64,000 nt of DNA from Cryphonectria parasitica EP155 (lineage: Eukaryota > Ascomycota > Sordariomycetes > Diaporthales > Cryphonectriaceae), in the NCBI RefSeq assembly GCF_011745365.1, contig NW_024468919.1:124001-188000 (forward strand), read 5' to 3'. The position numbers and the translations under genes are program-made. The notes under the pieces are model-generated. The model was not told where the DNA came from. It did not search any database and saw only the letters and a program-made list of their open reading frames with translations. Each line of letters begins with the position of its first letter. Position 1 is the first letter of the stretch. Below are positions 34,701-47,265 of this stretch, piece after piece.

Positions 34701-37481
34701 TCAAGGCGATGCCGACCCATGTGTCTGCCTTGCATTCGAACCCATCTGACGCCAGTGGTTGTCTTGTCCACAGACAGTGATGAGCTGCGTAAGAATGTGT
34801 AGATATCGGGATCGAATAGGCCATTTATTCAAAGTGTTGAGCAGCTTGCACCCCTCACGCAGCATCCGCAGCGGGCCATTAGGGGCGGTGATATTGCCAA
34901 CGCCCATGATAGTCGCATTCATGGACCTCCCACGCTTGATGAATATCTGGACCAGTTCATCATCCGTAGGTCGGTCTAGACGGATGGAGGATATGTCCTC
35001 GAGATCGGATGACCATTCTCCCTCATCGCGCGAGCTGGTGTTCATGGATTCCCGCGATGAAGTGCTCAGCTGCTGTGGCGGGCAGAAGCTGCCGTAGGCC
35101 CAAACCACCAAGGTCGCCAGGAACACCTTTCCTGGTTCGAAGAAGGCGTCCATGGAATAGCGTCGGATGTGCCAGAAGAAGACGCCACAGTGGACCAGCG
35201 CAAGGCGTGCTTTGTACTGGTCATCCGTGATCCATTTCTGTACCTCCTGACATTGCTCCCTAAACCTCTCTGCAGCGCTGCCGTGCCGAACATTCTCCGA
35301 CACCAGCAACTCGGCCATCTCGCGTATTGTCTGATATGGCGTAAGCAGGACAAGTCGAGCAAAGTGCAGGTGCAATACTGTCGAGTTTTCGGTTCCTCTC
35401 TTTGCGATTTCGCTATTTGCAATCCAGTGCAGTACATCCAAGCAATCACATGCCGCATTTCTCCACTGGTTGTAGAGAGGTATTTGAGGTAGCCAGGACG
35501 GGCCGGTGAGCTCACGTGATTCGGCATTTCCTATTTGTGCCGAGGGTGTCCAGCGAAGTAGAGGCTTGTTGAAAGACCTGAAAACGTCCCATGTTTGACA
35601 ATATAGGCCGTGGATTGTCAGGACTTGGGCAAAATCTCCTATGCCATGAAGGAGTCGCTTCTCCACATACAGAACTCTTAATACCTTTTCCAAAGTGGGC
35701 TGCTTGATGGGGGCCCGTATCTGGTCCATCTCGGCCTCCCAAACGTCTTCTGTGCAGGGCAATGCAATATTAGCAAAGTCCAGCAGCAGTGTCGACGGAG
35801 TTCCGAAATGATAGTGAGACATGCTCTCGACGAGCCAGATTGCATGACAGAGGCGACGGGCGCTCTCCAACAGCATCCAGTGGCGCCGATCTCGAAAGCT
35901 TATCTCGTCCTTCAGAATCGCTGGTTGAGTTCTGTACATTGCCCTGTACTCGTTGACAAGGTCTTCAAGTGCCGGTGTTCTGTATCTTTCCAGCCGTCTC
36001 GAGCCGCAGTACGTTGAGCCGATGTAATTGAGAACTTTCGCCTGGACCATGCCAAGTGACTCCGTTGTCAGGATCCCGGCCGAGAACACTGCTCGTTGTG
36101 GTCGCAAGACTCTCCGGAGAAATTCGTGAAGGGCAACTGCCAGTTCCATGTCTCCCATCTCGAGATAATGACTTCCGATTGCTGACATGGCCAGTTTGGA
36201 AACCCAACAAGATGTCTCTTCACTGTCCAGCCCAAGATGGATCAGAGGCAGTACTCCAGGATCAAAATACTGTCTATAAAGTGCTAACAGTGTTGTGAAA
36301 GTGGTCATGGGTGGAAGCTCGGTGGACAAGAAAGGCCCATCATCACTCGCACCGTTGGGTGTCAGACAGCACTCTTGGAAAGCTTGACACATCAGACGAT
36401 ACTGCTCTAGCGTGAACAGTTGGATTCTAATAGTGCTTGACAGGTCTTGCGCGAGGACGTTCAGTGAAGGAGTCAGCATAAAACTGAAGCCTTCCGGTTC
36501 TGGTGGCATGACCGGGAGCTCTGGGAAAGTGCGGGGCGACCCTCTTGAAGCTTCGTCGCTAAATATCCGGTTAGCATACCGTCCATTTCGAGGTTTCCTG
36601 GCGCCTCTGTTGTCCACATAAGCCATGCCAGACGTTTCGGTATCGGGTGAATCCGAGAAAGTCCCAGGGATCGTGTTCGATTGAGCGCCAATTGTGCCCA
36701 TGGGTTGCGCCGTCGTTGGTGACAGCTGACTGGACAGGTCGTTAACGCCAGTGGACGAACTCCAATACTGCTCGCTGGAGGCGATTGGGTTGTAATCGAA
36801 CTCGGTCAAGTCGAGGTCCATGGATGGCGAGATCCAATTCAGAGCGGAGATCATGTGAGTATTCGTCTCATGCGGCATCAGATCAACGGGGTGGATCTGC
36901 TGTTGCATAAAGACGCATGCTTGTGTCCTATGCTCCTGCATGGGGACGACTGAGTGCTGTTGCTGCACCTGCTGCTGCTCAGCGATGGATATTGCTTGCA
37001 TCTCATCACTCTGAGGGCCCGTGTACTGAGCATCCCCATGAGGCGGATCTGCCCCCGCCGAGACGTCGTTACTCTCGCTGGCCTCGGGGAACGTGCATGC
37101 CAGCGACTTTTTCTCGCATCGTGTGCACGGTTGGGCACCGTTGCATTTAACTCGAGATGCGGCGCATTTCGTGCAGGCCCGGAACCTCCGCAGGGGTACA
37201 TGGGGCCGATGGACATTCTGGTGACGGTCTAGAGCGTCTCTATAATCCGCATGTGATCAGTCGCACACCTCTCATGAGCGTCGGGTTCAGCTTAATACAA
37301 TGAAGACTGGTTGGATGATGTACTTTCGGCTGAATTTCCTGCCGCAGACACGGCAAATTCGATCCCTCTCCTTGGTGTGCGTCGATAGATGCCTTTTCAG
37401 ATGCTCTGCCCGGTCAAACTGTCGCTCGCATATCGGGCAAGCCTGTCGAGAGTTTGATGGCTTTCGCGAGTGGCTTTCCAT
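34701..37481 (-). CDS. C2H2 plus Zn2Cys6 transcription factor with fungal_trans domain
   Basis: Predicted 898 aa, minus-strand exons 37481..37324 and 37239..34701, with an 84-bp intron inside the second zinc finger. Two C2H2 fingers come first: Cys15/Cys18/His31/His35 and Cys43/Cys46/His59/His63. A Zn(II)2Cys6 cluster follows at residues 75-101 with spacing CX2CX6CX5CX2CX6C. Next are a Gln-rich stretch (EQQQVQQQ and MQQQ) and a long helical region of the fungal-specific transcription-factor domain (ILKDEISFRDRRHWMLLESA and further). A start at 37553 is also open, but the ATG at 37481 gives a compact finger region. It is nuclear, and probably regulates the adjacent glycoside genes because of its position in the cluster. 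Target genes are inferred. Confidence 0.87.
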
Positions 37482-39274
37482 TCGAGAAGGAGGCGCGTGT
37501 GCCCAAGGTTGGTGCAACGATATCACAGTCACGTGGCTCACATTAAGTATCACTTTGAATGGAGTTAGAGTACTGATGAGAGCACACTGAATAATGATGA
37601 GCCGTTGTAGTCAAGTATTTGTCACGGCTAGTAATGAGTAGAAGTGTGGAGTTGGAGTTTCCCCAGGTTGCATGATGCATCCGAGGTTGAGAGGGGCTGG
37701 GCAGGTCAGCCAAAGACCATCTGGGGCCCCAGGGTACGTACCTGAGTGCCAGTTGCTAAGGTCACGGACCGACTCTCTCCGGCGACAATATTAAGCGAGT
37801 GATTATCAGACTAATCCGAAATTGGACTCGTTGGTCTACAGTAACTAGCGCAAGGCATGATCTCCGACAGCTGGAATATGCGTGGGCAAAAAGGCTTGCA
37901 TTGCAGTGCGCTGAAGAGAAAAGAGAAAGGAAGAGAAAGCCACGAGGGCAGCTATCTGAGGCTATCAACAGGTCTGGCTGTTGGCTGGCCAGTGACTCAC
38001 TGGCCCTCACACATAGAAGGGTCATGACTGTACTGCCCGTCCAATAGCAACAGCAGGGGACGGAGCAATTATTAGGGTCGACAGCACTTCACTTGCTTCC
38101 ACAGGGGTTTTTCCAAGGGCCGGCTTGCATTGTAGGCAGAGGAATCTGCGTCATTACAGATTCATCCTTTTTCATCCTTTAATTTTCCCCCTTTCTTTTA
38201 CTGATTAGACCATTGGTCCCGTACCCAACAGCTCTCATAGCCAGACGAGAGAGCATCAATGGGCGAGCGTTCGCATCTATATCTACTATAAGATTCGAGA
38301 TTGTGCATATACATTGCTGGCTCTGTGTGGTATGGGTGTGTCCATATGTTACTTTAAAACATGTCCGGCTGAACTCCTTATCAACATGCAGGTAATGCAA
38401 AGTGATGTTGGTTTCAACGACAATGGTATGCAAATATTTGGACTTGGTCTGGCAAGGGGTCACCCATGCATACTTGACTTTTGCTCAAAGCAGGACAGGG
38501 ATGAGGGGCCCTGCTCCTCTAAGTCCACTTGTTCTCCTACGAGTATCAACTTCGCTATGTTCTAACTGTCGCAGTGGGAATGGGGTCCATTTCGAGTTAG
38601 GAAGGATGAGTGCAGCCACGGAACATTCGGACCGCACTTCTGTAGGAATATCACCCCAGCCCTTTGAGTCTCGGAATTAACATCGACCTCTTTGGTTGGG
38701 CATGATAAATACTTTCGAGGGGCAGAGGACCGAATGAACACGTAAATATAGACAAATTTTGCAATCCGGAAACATTCCATGAGTCCCTCGGTCCTCCTGA
38801 GGTTCGCAAACGAAGTCCACGATCTGAACCTTCTCAGATTTACAACGAATCAAAATGGACATACGACATATCGCATAATTAGGCCGTGAAGAACCTTCTT
38901 TCACATGATGTCAGAGGGTATATTGTAGGAAAAGGCTGGAATAGCTGTCTAGCTTACAATGGTGTCGAGAACCTTGTTTGCATGCATGTGCTTACACGTA
39001 GCACGTCACACCATCCATTACTGGACAGTCAATCCCAACAATGAGCATATTAGAGGGATTGTAACAGTAGGCTATTTCAACCAGCAACCATCCCTCACCA
39101 CAAATAATTGCTGTGCCGTACCACCCCGCGGGTTTCACCTGGCTGGATTTTCGTTTGGCCCATCCAGAAACTGCTCTTCAGTCTGCTAACTACCTTTTCA
39201 TTCCCCACAAGACAGGTTTTTACATATTAAAAGAGAATACGACCGCTTCGAACCAATATTCCGCCTTATCGGCA
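37482..39274. other. Intergenic, no gene recognised
   Basis: About 1.8 kb including the transcription-factor promoter. No coding frame with a domain and no repeat structure was recognised. Confidence 0.4.
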
Positions 39275-40503
39275 ATGACAACGTATCAAATGCAGGATGG
39301 AGAGGTTGCCTAGGAGGTGCCAAATGCTGGAAAGCCATGTAAAACGTGGTACAAGATTCTCGGCAGCCTTGAGTCCACCACAGGTCCAGTCCTCATAGCG
39401 CTCCATGGTGGCCCTGGCGCCGGGCATGAGTATTTGTTGCCTCTGGCTGATCTCTATAAGCCGTACGGCATTCCCACGGTCCTCTACGACCAGATTGGCT
39501 GTGGTCATTCTACGCATCTCCGCGAAAAGATGGGAGATACTGAATTCTGGTCTTTTGATCTTTTCATCAAGGAGCTGGACAACCTGGTCGATCACCTAAA
39601 GCTGAGGGGAAAGGGCTTCTTCCTACTTGGTCAAAGCTGGGGTGGCGTTCTTGCGGCCTCATATGCTATGAGCGGCCGCCAGGGCGAGAGTCCAGCTGGG
39701 TTGAGGAAATTAGTCATCGCGAGCGGGCCTTCGAGCATCCCGCTGTATGGTAAGTTATGTTGATTGTCTCATCTTGTATCTCTCCCTCTTTTGAAATCAT
39801 ATCGTATATATTCTTTGGTCTCTGACTTGCTGATGGTCAGTATTCATCGGCAATTATGATCCATTACTGTGGGGAAATTAAGGAAAGCATTTCTGACTCG
39901 GATACTCAGTTGCTGATCCCAGGTGCCACAGAAAAGGGTCTGAAAGGACTGCTCGCTAAGCTGCCAGCCGACGTTCGCAAAACGCTTGAAGACTGCGATA
40001 AAAGAGGCGACCATGAAAGTGAAGAATTCCAGAAGGCATCCAAGATCTTCAATGCACACTATGTCTGTAATTTGGACCCCTTACCAGAAGAGATTATGGC
40101 TGGTTTTAAGAATATGCAAGACGATCCTACTGTCTATCTGACGATGTAAGTGTTTCATTGGAACATGGTAATTCCAGTCAATCATAGCAGCCACAAATAC
40201 CACAACTAAGCTGAACGGCAACGTAGTCAAGGTCCAGCGGAATTCGTCATTGTTGGCTCTATCAAAGGTTGGGAAGGTTGGAAGGAGGCACACAAAATCG
40301 AAGTTGAAACACTTCTTATCAATGGCAAGAATGACGAAGTCACAAACCTCAGCATGTATCCGTGGTTCAAGGCGATTACAAAGGTGAGATGGGTTACCCT
40401 GGATGGCAGCCACATGTCACACTGGGAGGATAGGGCCCGTTACATGCAAGAGCTTGGTGACTTCTTGGTGAGCACGGCCCCAGAAGAGAGGACCGAACTT
40501 TGA
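39275..40503 (+). pseudogene. Proline iminopeptidase-like alpha/beta hydrolase with early stop
   Basis: A peptidase family S33-like enzyme (proline iminopeptidase / L-amino acid amidase type), modelled as exons 39275..39749, 39923..40145 and 40227..40503 (325 codons). Codon 13 is TAG (39311-39313), just before EVPNAGKPCKTWYK, a segment that normally continues the N-terminus. After it the frame is clean. HGGPG is the oxyanion motif, YDQIGCGHS and GQSWGG (nucleophile Ser) are present, as are LPADVRKTLEDC, LINGKNDEVT and a C-terminal SHMSHWED (His). The two introns are frame-consistent. No downstream ATG restores the N-terminus without loss, although non-AUG starts exist from 39317. This is either a very young pseudogene, a sequencing error or readthrough. 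Removal of N-terminal residues from peptides would be the ancestral role. Confidence 0.72.
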
Positions 40504-41337
40504 GAGGGATGCGTGAACTTGTGTATGGGACAATATGAAGCCCAATACAGCAGCTTTCTGAGCACGACAGGGATCTCTGGACACATGATAAGCCAGGCGC
40601 ACAGAATAGTCTTCATGCTCGGTCATGTTGCATTTCGTCGAGCATGCTAAGCCTAAAGAACTTCTTGTCCGCAAGCAAGTGGGTAATGGAGATAGGGGTA
40701 GGGGCAATTTCCCAGCTTATCAGGCTGGATAGTCTGCACAATTTTCCATTTGCTTTAACAAAGACATATGACTATTGCGAAGATCTAGGGCGAAATATAA
40801 GAGAATGGCTAATACAGGAAGATGTTGAACACTGATTACGAATATTTCAGGTAATAAGGACATTGTACAGGCCTTATGCAAAATCTTCAACGGCGCACTT
40901 TTGGTCTCAGGTTGTTGATATATTTGTGAACCCCTTCATACAGACCAACTGTTGTGGATAAAATCCAATATATTTATGTATAGGGCATTGGCCGATGAAC
41001 GTATTTTTAAAATGCAGCTAGCCGCTGAATCCTACACAGTGCTCAGAACTAGGATACTGCTATCATTCATTCCTGCTCAGCGGCCAGTAAATCCTGGTTG
41101 GGAAAAGGACAGATGGTGACATGCGCAACCCTTATGAGCTAATCATGCACATCACATTGCTCCCATGCGTGTCGTACGGACAGAAGACCGGTGATCACTT
41201 TTAAAGCCGTGTCATCCCCAATTCTAGTGTTTGCGAGTGAAGCGGGGAGCTAAGCGCTGATCACACTCTAAGGATTCGATTTCTAAGGATATCGAATCTT
41301 GCGAGCGAGTATTGCCTCAACTGTGTACTTTACGATC
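40504..41337. other. Intergenic, no gene recognised
   Basis: Separates the peptidase-like gene from the second sugar transporter. No domain or repeat seen; the right end is the transporter promoter. Confidence 0.4.
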
Positions 41338-43825
41338 ATGGCTGAGATCGCTTCTGAGGCTTATGGCCACCACAACGCTGCACCGATGCAGTCGACAAAG
41401 GCAGAATGGGACCAATCTGCGCTAACGCCGAATCAGATCGCCGAGGCGTATCGAGCATCTATGAACGAGCATCGCATGACCTTTTTCGAAGCATTTCAGA
41501 GCTATAAGAAGGCACTTTTCTGGAGTGCTGTTATGGGACTTGTGAGTTAGAGTCAAAGGTCTCGCACGAGATCTGTCAGATGCATGTGAGCTTAGGTTGC
41601 GCTTGCAGTGACGCATCGAGATTTCGCATCATGCCCAAGAAGTTCAAAGCTGAAATGAAAAATTTGTCAAGACCATCATCATGGAATCATATGATCAGAT
41701 CCTTATCAGCTCCTTTTATGCCCTACCCGCCTTTCAGAAAACTTTTGGGTTCGAAACGTCGGACGGCTCGTACCAAGTGTCAGCTCCTTGGCAATCAGCC
41801 CTTAGTATGATCTTGCCTGGACCAACTACTTTTCATCAAGGCTAACAGACTAAATAGCACTTGTTCAGAATGTTGGGCTCATCATTGGCATTTTTGCTAA
41901 TACATTTCTTGTCGACCGCTATGGTAGTAAGTGATTCCGCATGATCGGGCATCGTAACGTGGTCATCTTCTTTCTGACCTTCATGATCAAAGATATCGTC
42001 CTGGTTCAAATAGCACTCGTCTTCGTTGCTGGCTTTGTGGCTATCCTCTTCTGCGCCAAGTCGGCCGTTATGCTTCTTGTGGGGGAGATTCTCCTTGGAT
42101 TCCCACTGGGTACCATCAACACAATTGCTCGTGAGCGAGACCCCCCCCCCCCTTTTATTTTGGTTTCCTTTTGGCTGCTGGATCACATATCTAATACTTC
42201 AATAGCGGCTTACTGCATTGAAGTTGCACCGCTCGCCTTGCGTCACTATGGTCCAACTGTAAGATTCCCAGTCCTCAAATTCGTCTTCATACCTCAAACG
42301 ATACCCGTCGGACGTGGACTCTGCCCAGGTGCAACAGTGAGGGAATCAGAATTAAACAGAGAATTACCCATGACACTCTCCTCAAATTTTCGTCGGTAGT
42401 GTTAACAAGTGCATCTTACAGTATATTAACCTATGCTGGGTCTTTGGGCACATTATTGCCACGGGCATCCTCCGGGCCTATGCTGATAATTCTACGGAAT
42501 GGGCCTGGAGAGTCCCTTATGCAATTCAGGTTAGATACTGGTTGTCTATTCGTGTATTGAGCAGGCCTGTGGGCTGTCATCCTCCTAGTTATACTGACAC
42601 TGAACTCATGCAGTGGATTTGGCCGGTACCCTTATTCATTTGTGTAAGTTCCCCCAGAATTTATAGAAGCCAACAATGTAAATGTTCCTAACCATTATAA
42701 TAACTCTAGTTAATTTTCGCTCCAGAATCCCCATGGTTCCTTGTCCGCGCGGGGAGGCATGATGAAGCACTGAAAGCTCTTGACCGCCTCTCACACAATG
42801 TTGACAATCGCGAGACGCTTTCGCTGATTCAACACACGGTGATATTGGAGCAACAGCTTGAGTTTGGTTCTTCGATCTGGGACTGTTTTAAAGGTACGGA
42901 TCTACGTCGTACTGAGATTGCGTGCATTACATGGTCCAGTCAAATCTGGACACAATTTGCCCTCGCTTCGGGCACTTATTTCTTTGAAATTGCGTAAGTG
43001 GGCACATTTGAACTCCTGAGCAGTCCTGGTAACTTTGATTCTAACGTACTGTATTTGAAAGTGGTCTCCCAACGACGGACTCGTTTGACCTAGGCATCGG
43101 ACAATACGGAATGGCAGGCCTTGCGACCATGATTTCCATGGGCCTCCTCGAAAGAGTGGGCAGGCGTACGCTCTGGCTCTGTGGACTTGCGGCCATGCTT
43201 GTGCCCATCGTTTCGATAGGCATACTGTCTTTGCTTCCATACCAAACACCCGCTGTTGTTTGGCCCCAAGGGGTCTTCATACTCGTGAGGTTCTTCGCTT
43301 ATGGAATCTCTTGTGGTCCAATTCCATTCGTTTATTGTGGCGAGATCAGCTCAGTCAAACTTCGACAAAAGGTGAGCGAAACGCCAAAGCTTGACATGCA
43401 ATCAACTTTCACAATTTTAGCTAATGAATTTCAAATCTTCAAACCAGACATTGGCTCTTTCACGTAACTTTTACAACATCGTTAACCTGGTCTCATCTTG
43501 TGTATCGCCGTACCTCATCAACCCTACTGCAGCAGATTTGAAGGGTAAAACTGCTTGGATTAGCGCGGGACTGACGGTATTGATTGGAATATGGAGCTAC
43601 TACCGCTTCCCAGAGACCAAGGGCAGGAGCTTCGAGGAGCTTGATATTCTTTTTGGTGAGCAAAATAACATCACTGAGACCTAATTGTTCGCCAGCATAA
43701 AATAACCTCACAAATCACACACAGCCAAACGAGTTCCTGCGCGAAAGTTCAAATCCTACCAGATAAGAATCGAGGAGGAGTTCGGACTGACTGACGAAAA
43801 ACCGGCCGTAACGACAATTGATTGA
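41338..43825 (+). CDS. MFS sugar transporter, 11 exons
   Basis: Predicted 545 aa. Exons: 41338..41541, 41672..41804, 41858..41926, 41993..42130, 42206..42258, 42422..42529, 42614..42643, 42710..42993, 43062..43371, 43448..43655 and 43725..43825. Summed length is divisible by three and every join is GT-AG. Exon 7 has only ten codons (WIWPVPLFIC). It is a paralogue of the transporter at 30171-31995, sharing YKKALFWSAVMG, TIIMESYD, LVDRYG, APESPWFLVRAGRHDEA, GRRTLWLCG and RFPETKGRSFEELDILF. Fungal maltose/alpha-glucoside-type permease is the closest call; the substrate is unknown. Intron 4 carries a poly-C tract after its donor. The single-exon layout of most of the paralogue suggests either intron gain here or loss there. 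It lies about 800 bp after the peptidase-like gene, same strand. Confidence 0.82.
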
Positions 43826-44172
43826 TGGGTGGGATTAATACCATTGCTATCTCCTGCCCTCAAATATCACCGGTATGTCGATTGTTCATGTCCATGAGCT
43901 CCAGATATACGCTCAACGGTCGATAATCTGGTTGTTAGAATCACCGAGAGTGTCGAACCTTATTCAGTAAGGATGCAGAAGGGGCCTTAACTGGATAGAA
44001 GGCGTTATCAGCTAGTGTAAAGTTATAAATGTTCCAGCATAGTTCTACATTCATCTGGAGGGACTCTACGAAAGCTTCTCACTTGCGCATGTATACTTGT
44101 TTGTATTAGGGAATCTGCTACTTGTTCTAATAATCAGAGCTGGAGACTCAGACAACTTGATTGAATACGAGT
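43826..44172. other. Short convergent 3' region
   Basis: Lies between the ends of the transporter and the multicopper oxidase. Nothing coding seen. Confidence 0.5.
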
Positions 44173-46410
44173 CTATGCTGGACATGTTTTACCGGCGTCT
44201 TGTCCGAGCAGCGTGTCTCTGAATGCTTCTACTTCGTCGCCCAAAACTTGGAAAGCCATCGTCATTCCACTGGCCTGGTGCCATAAGACGTGGCAATGTA
44301 GAAGCCATATCCCTTCGTTATCTGCCAGAAAACGCAATACCACATAACCGAAAGGAGGAACGTAGACTGTATCTTTTCGGACTGGATTTAGCAAATTGAA
44401 TGCCCCACCACGGGGTTCTCTCGAAGGATCAAAAGGGTTATAATAATCCCAGCCGCCTTTGCCTCTATATGATGATATCACATAAAAGTCAAATCCATGC
44501 TACTGTTTGTCAGCGTGGCTGTACTGCTCCTTCCAATGTGACGCTAAAAGGGAGTATCTTACCAAGTGAAACGAATGTCCAGTTCCGTCCAAGTTGTTTA
44601 TCACAAGCTCGACCCAGGCGGGCTTCTCACCGGTCCACGGGACAAGCTGGTGTTCGTCCCAAGACTCTCGATTCATGGACAGGAGTGGCCGATCCTGCGC
44701 TACCCAATGCGTACGATTGACGAACCCAGTCGGGACATTGCCAAGGCGGTTGAGAATCTGCATGGCGCTGTAAATGACGAATTTCACATCGGGATTTGGC
44801 AGAGGTTCGCGAAGAATAGGTCCCTCAACCCTCTGCAGAGATACTGATGATTGTAAGGCTTCAGTGTTCTGAGCCGACTGAGTTGATCCGGGTGATAATA
44901 TCGTGAATGTTTGAATTGGCTCTAGTGCCAGATTTGGCGACTGAAAATCCCTTGTTTCTGGCCTTAGCAAAACCTTTCCACATCAAGGAGTGGTCTTTGA
45001 TTTCCTGGCGTGACTTACTCTTTATCCAGTAGCAGAATCAGCTCGGTGTGTGAATCTTGCTGGACCTGTGGCCATTCGAGGGTGAAATCGACTCTCTCCC
45101 CTGGATAGAGGATTCCAACGCTGTTGGACACGTCACTTGTGACCTCTTGGCCTCCGTCTACATATGTAATGTTGAGCAAAGCATCCGGTATACCCATTGA
45201 AATACCCGCCAGAGATCTGACAATTAGTGCCTCATTATACCAATAAGCTCAAGTTTAGCGAGAACTCACCCAGCATTAATGAGGCGGATCCGGTACCGCA
45301 GTCTCTTGTTCAATGTGATTGTGGGCTTAAGGCTGATCGTGCAATCGACTGGTTTTGCCGGAACTTCTCTAGAACAGTCAAAATGTCCCATTCCGTTCAC
45401 TAAGAGAGAGTCTGGACAGGGCTGAGAAAGTCAGACGCTTCTGCGCGCATGGGTCCGGTGCCTCTTGATCCAAAATAAGCTCACCTCGTTACCGTCACCC
45501 GTAGAGCTCATGAAAGATTCCAGGACTCTGGAGGATTGGTGATGATACCAGTCTCCTGCAAGAAGCAGTATCTCTGCATCATGGTCTTGTGAGCTGCTAC
45601 TCTTAGTGCCGAGTGGCTCATGGATTACCAGTCCTCCATATAGGCCATCTCCTCTATGTATTTGCGAGTGCGCATGATACCTAGAATAAAAAAAAAACAA
45701 TCAACTTCATACGGTCAAAAATCAAGCTTCAGTCACTTCGAGATGCGAACCAGAATGTGCCAGTCTGGTCCTCTGCAATATCGAATCGGTATCTAAAGAG
45801 ACTACCGGGCTGAATTTCACACTGCGTAATTCCTACAGGCCCATCCATATGATTTGCCCCTGGTCTCATGTTAGATCACAATAATGTCCCTAATCTAGGG
45901 ATGGTAGACAGTAACCAACCTCTCATGTGGAGTCCGTGCCAGTGGATCGAGATGCCCTCACGGTATGAGTTGTAGATCTCAACCTCGATTGTATCGCCGG
46001 GGCGCCCCTCGATGGTCGGTCCAGGAAACATGCCTGACATTCCGTGCTGTTAATTCTCGTTTCTGAACTTATGACTGATTGGCTCACGCTTACTCACCAT
46101 TTATGAGGATAACCTCTTTCCTCACGCCGTCCGGTCTCCGGAATTCAGAAGAAATATTCCAAGAAAGATATCTCACCGCTGAATTCCGTCTATTGTGATC
46201 CTCCGGTTTCAAGATAATACCTAGCTCTCGGCATTCCGATGCAGAATTTGAAAACGAGAAAGGGTCGGCATGGGTTGGCCAAGTCGGATCCCATATAGTC
46301 TGCAAAATCAAGGCCGTCGACACCAGAACGGTGACGCATCCCAATACAAGGTGAATGCAGTGCCAACGATGTGAAGACTGTCCCGGCGATGTGTTCTTAG
46401 TTTCCATCAT
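44173..46410 (-). CDS. Membrane-anchored multicopper oxidase (laccase family)
   Basis: Predicted 602 aa from eight minus-strand exons: 46410..46098, 46033..45920, 45859..45751, 45680..45485, 45421..45270, 45216..45019, 44962..44563 and 44499..44173. All copper-site motifs are present. HWHGLH starts at residue 135, and WYHAHSQ is split over the third intron. HSFHLHG is split over the last intron. HCHVLWHQASGM starts at residue 562, with Met573 as the likely axial residue of the type-1 copper. Three cupredoxin domains of normal size follow an N-terminal extension with a strong hydrophobic segment near residues 18-39 and no cleavage motif. This suggests a type II membrane protein with its catalytic part outside the cytosol. 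Substrates may be phenols, melanin precursors or metal ions; none of the acidic residues typical of Fet3 ferroxidases was identified with certainty. Confidence 0.87.
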
Positions 46411-47265
46411 CTGAGAAAGGTGTCATAGGTTTTGTCATCAACAAAGTGACAGATTCTGCTACCCGCGCAGTAATGATGTGGGCCATACGTCTCGATATTC
46501 TAGGCAGGTGTATTCGTTTTGTTGACTCTCAATATGCTTGTCACATTGCTGGTCGATCATCGCCCACGAGGTGACAAAGTTATCGGTAGGTCAATCACAG
46601 GTCCGCCACGGGACCATCGATCCATATGAAGGAGTATTAATCCTGGGCGTGCTGTGATGAGACCTGCATGCTGCGTTGTTACCGCACGGTTCCACACCAT
46701 TGCAGCTTGCAGATCAGAAGGGACCCTATCTCTAGCCGAGAGTCGGCACGTGGGCAATCGCAGCAATCAACTATTGGGAGCCTGGTTACATTGCAGGCCA
46801 ATAGCATCACCTCATATTCGTATTCCCGGAACATATTCTACGGGTGGTGTGGAATAGATTCCTTGGAGAAACCTCGGCAACATAGCCGACAGGCTTGTAG
46901 TATGTAGCAATTTCCGCAATGCGAGCTGCATATCATGTCATGCCAACTGCCTGCCTGGGAAGTCTATTGACACCGTTCTGGAGAGCATTTCTGGAACAGG
47001 TGTCAAGGAATGACCTCGCAAGTACGGCGTCTAGATTCGGTGTTACGCAGCCCAGATGAGATAGCTGTTACCGAGCACGTGCGACGTTGAGCGAGATAGC
47101 ATTCGGACGGGAATCGGCCCCACCTATATGGCGTGAGCCATATACAATAGGTTCCTCTATGAACGTTCTGCTATATAATATGCCTAGGTTAACTGTTCGT
47201 GTCTCGCATTGGGGTGTTTGATTAGGACCGACTGAGCTCGTAAAATCGGTCATACACATGCTACC
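46411..47265. promoter_or_regulatory. Divergent intergenic region
   Basis: Lies between the head-to-head multicopper oxidase and phospholipase C-like genes. No gene recognised and no specific operator identified. Confidence 0.4.

Noticed and set aside
41927..41992. Apparent frame break in the second sugar transporter
   Set aside because: Treating this as an intron ending at CAAAG gives a helix of exactly the family length, so the gene looks intact.
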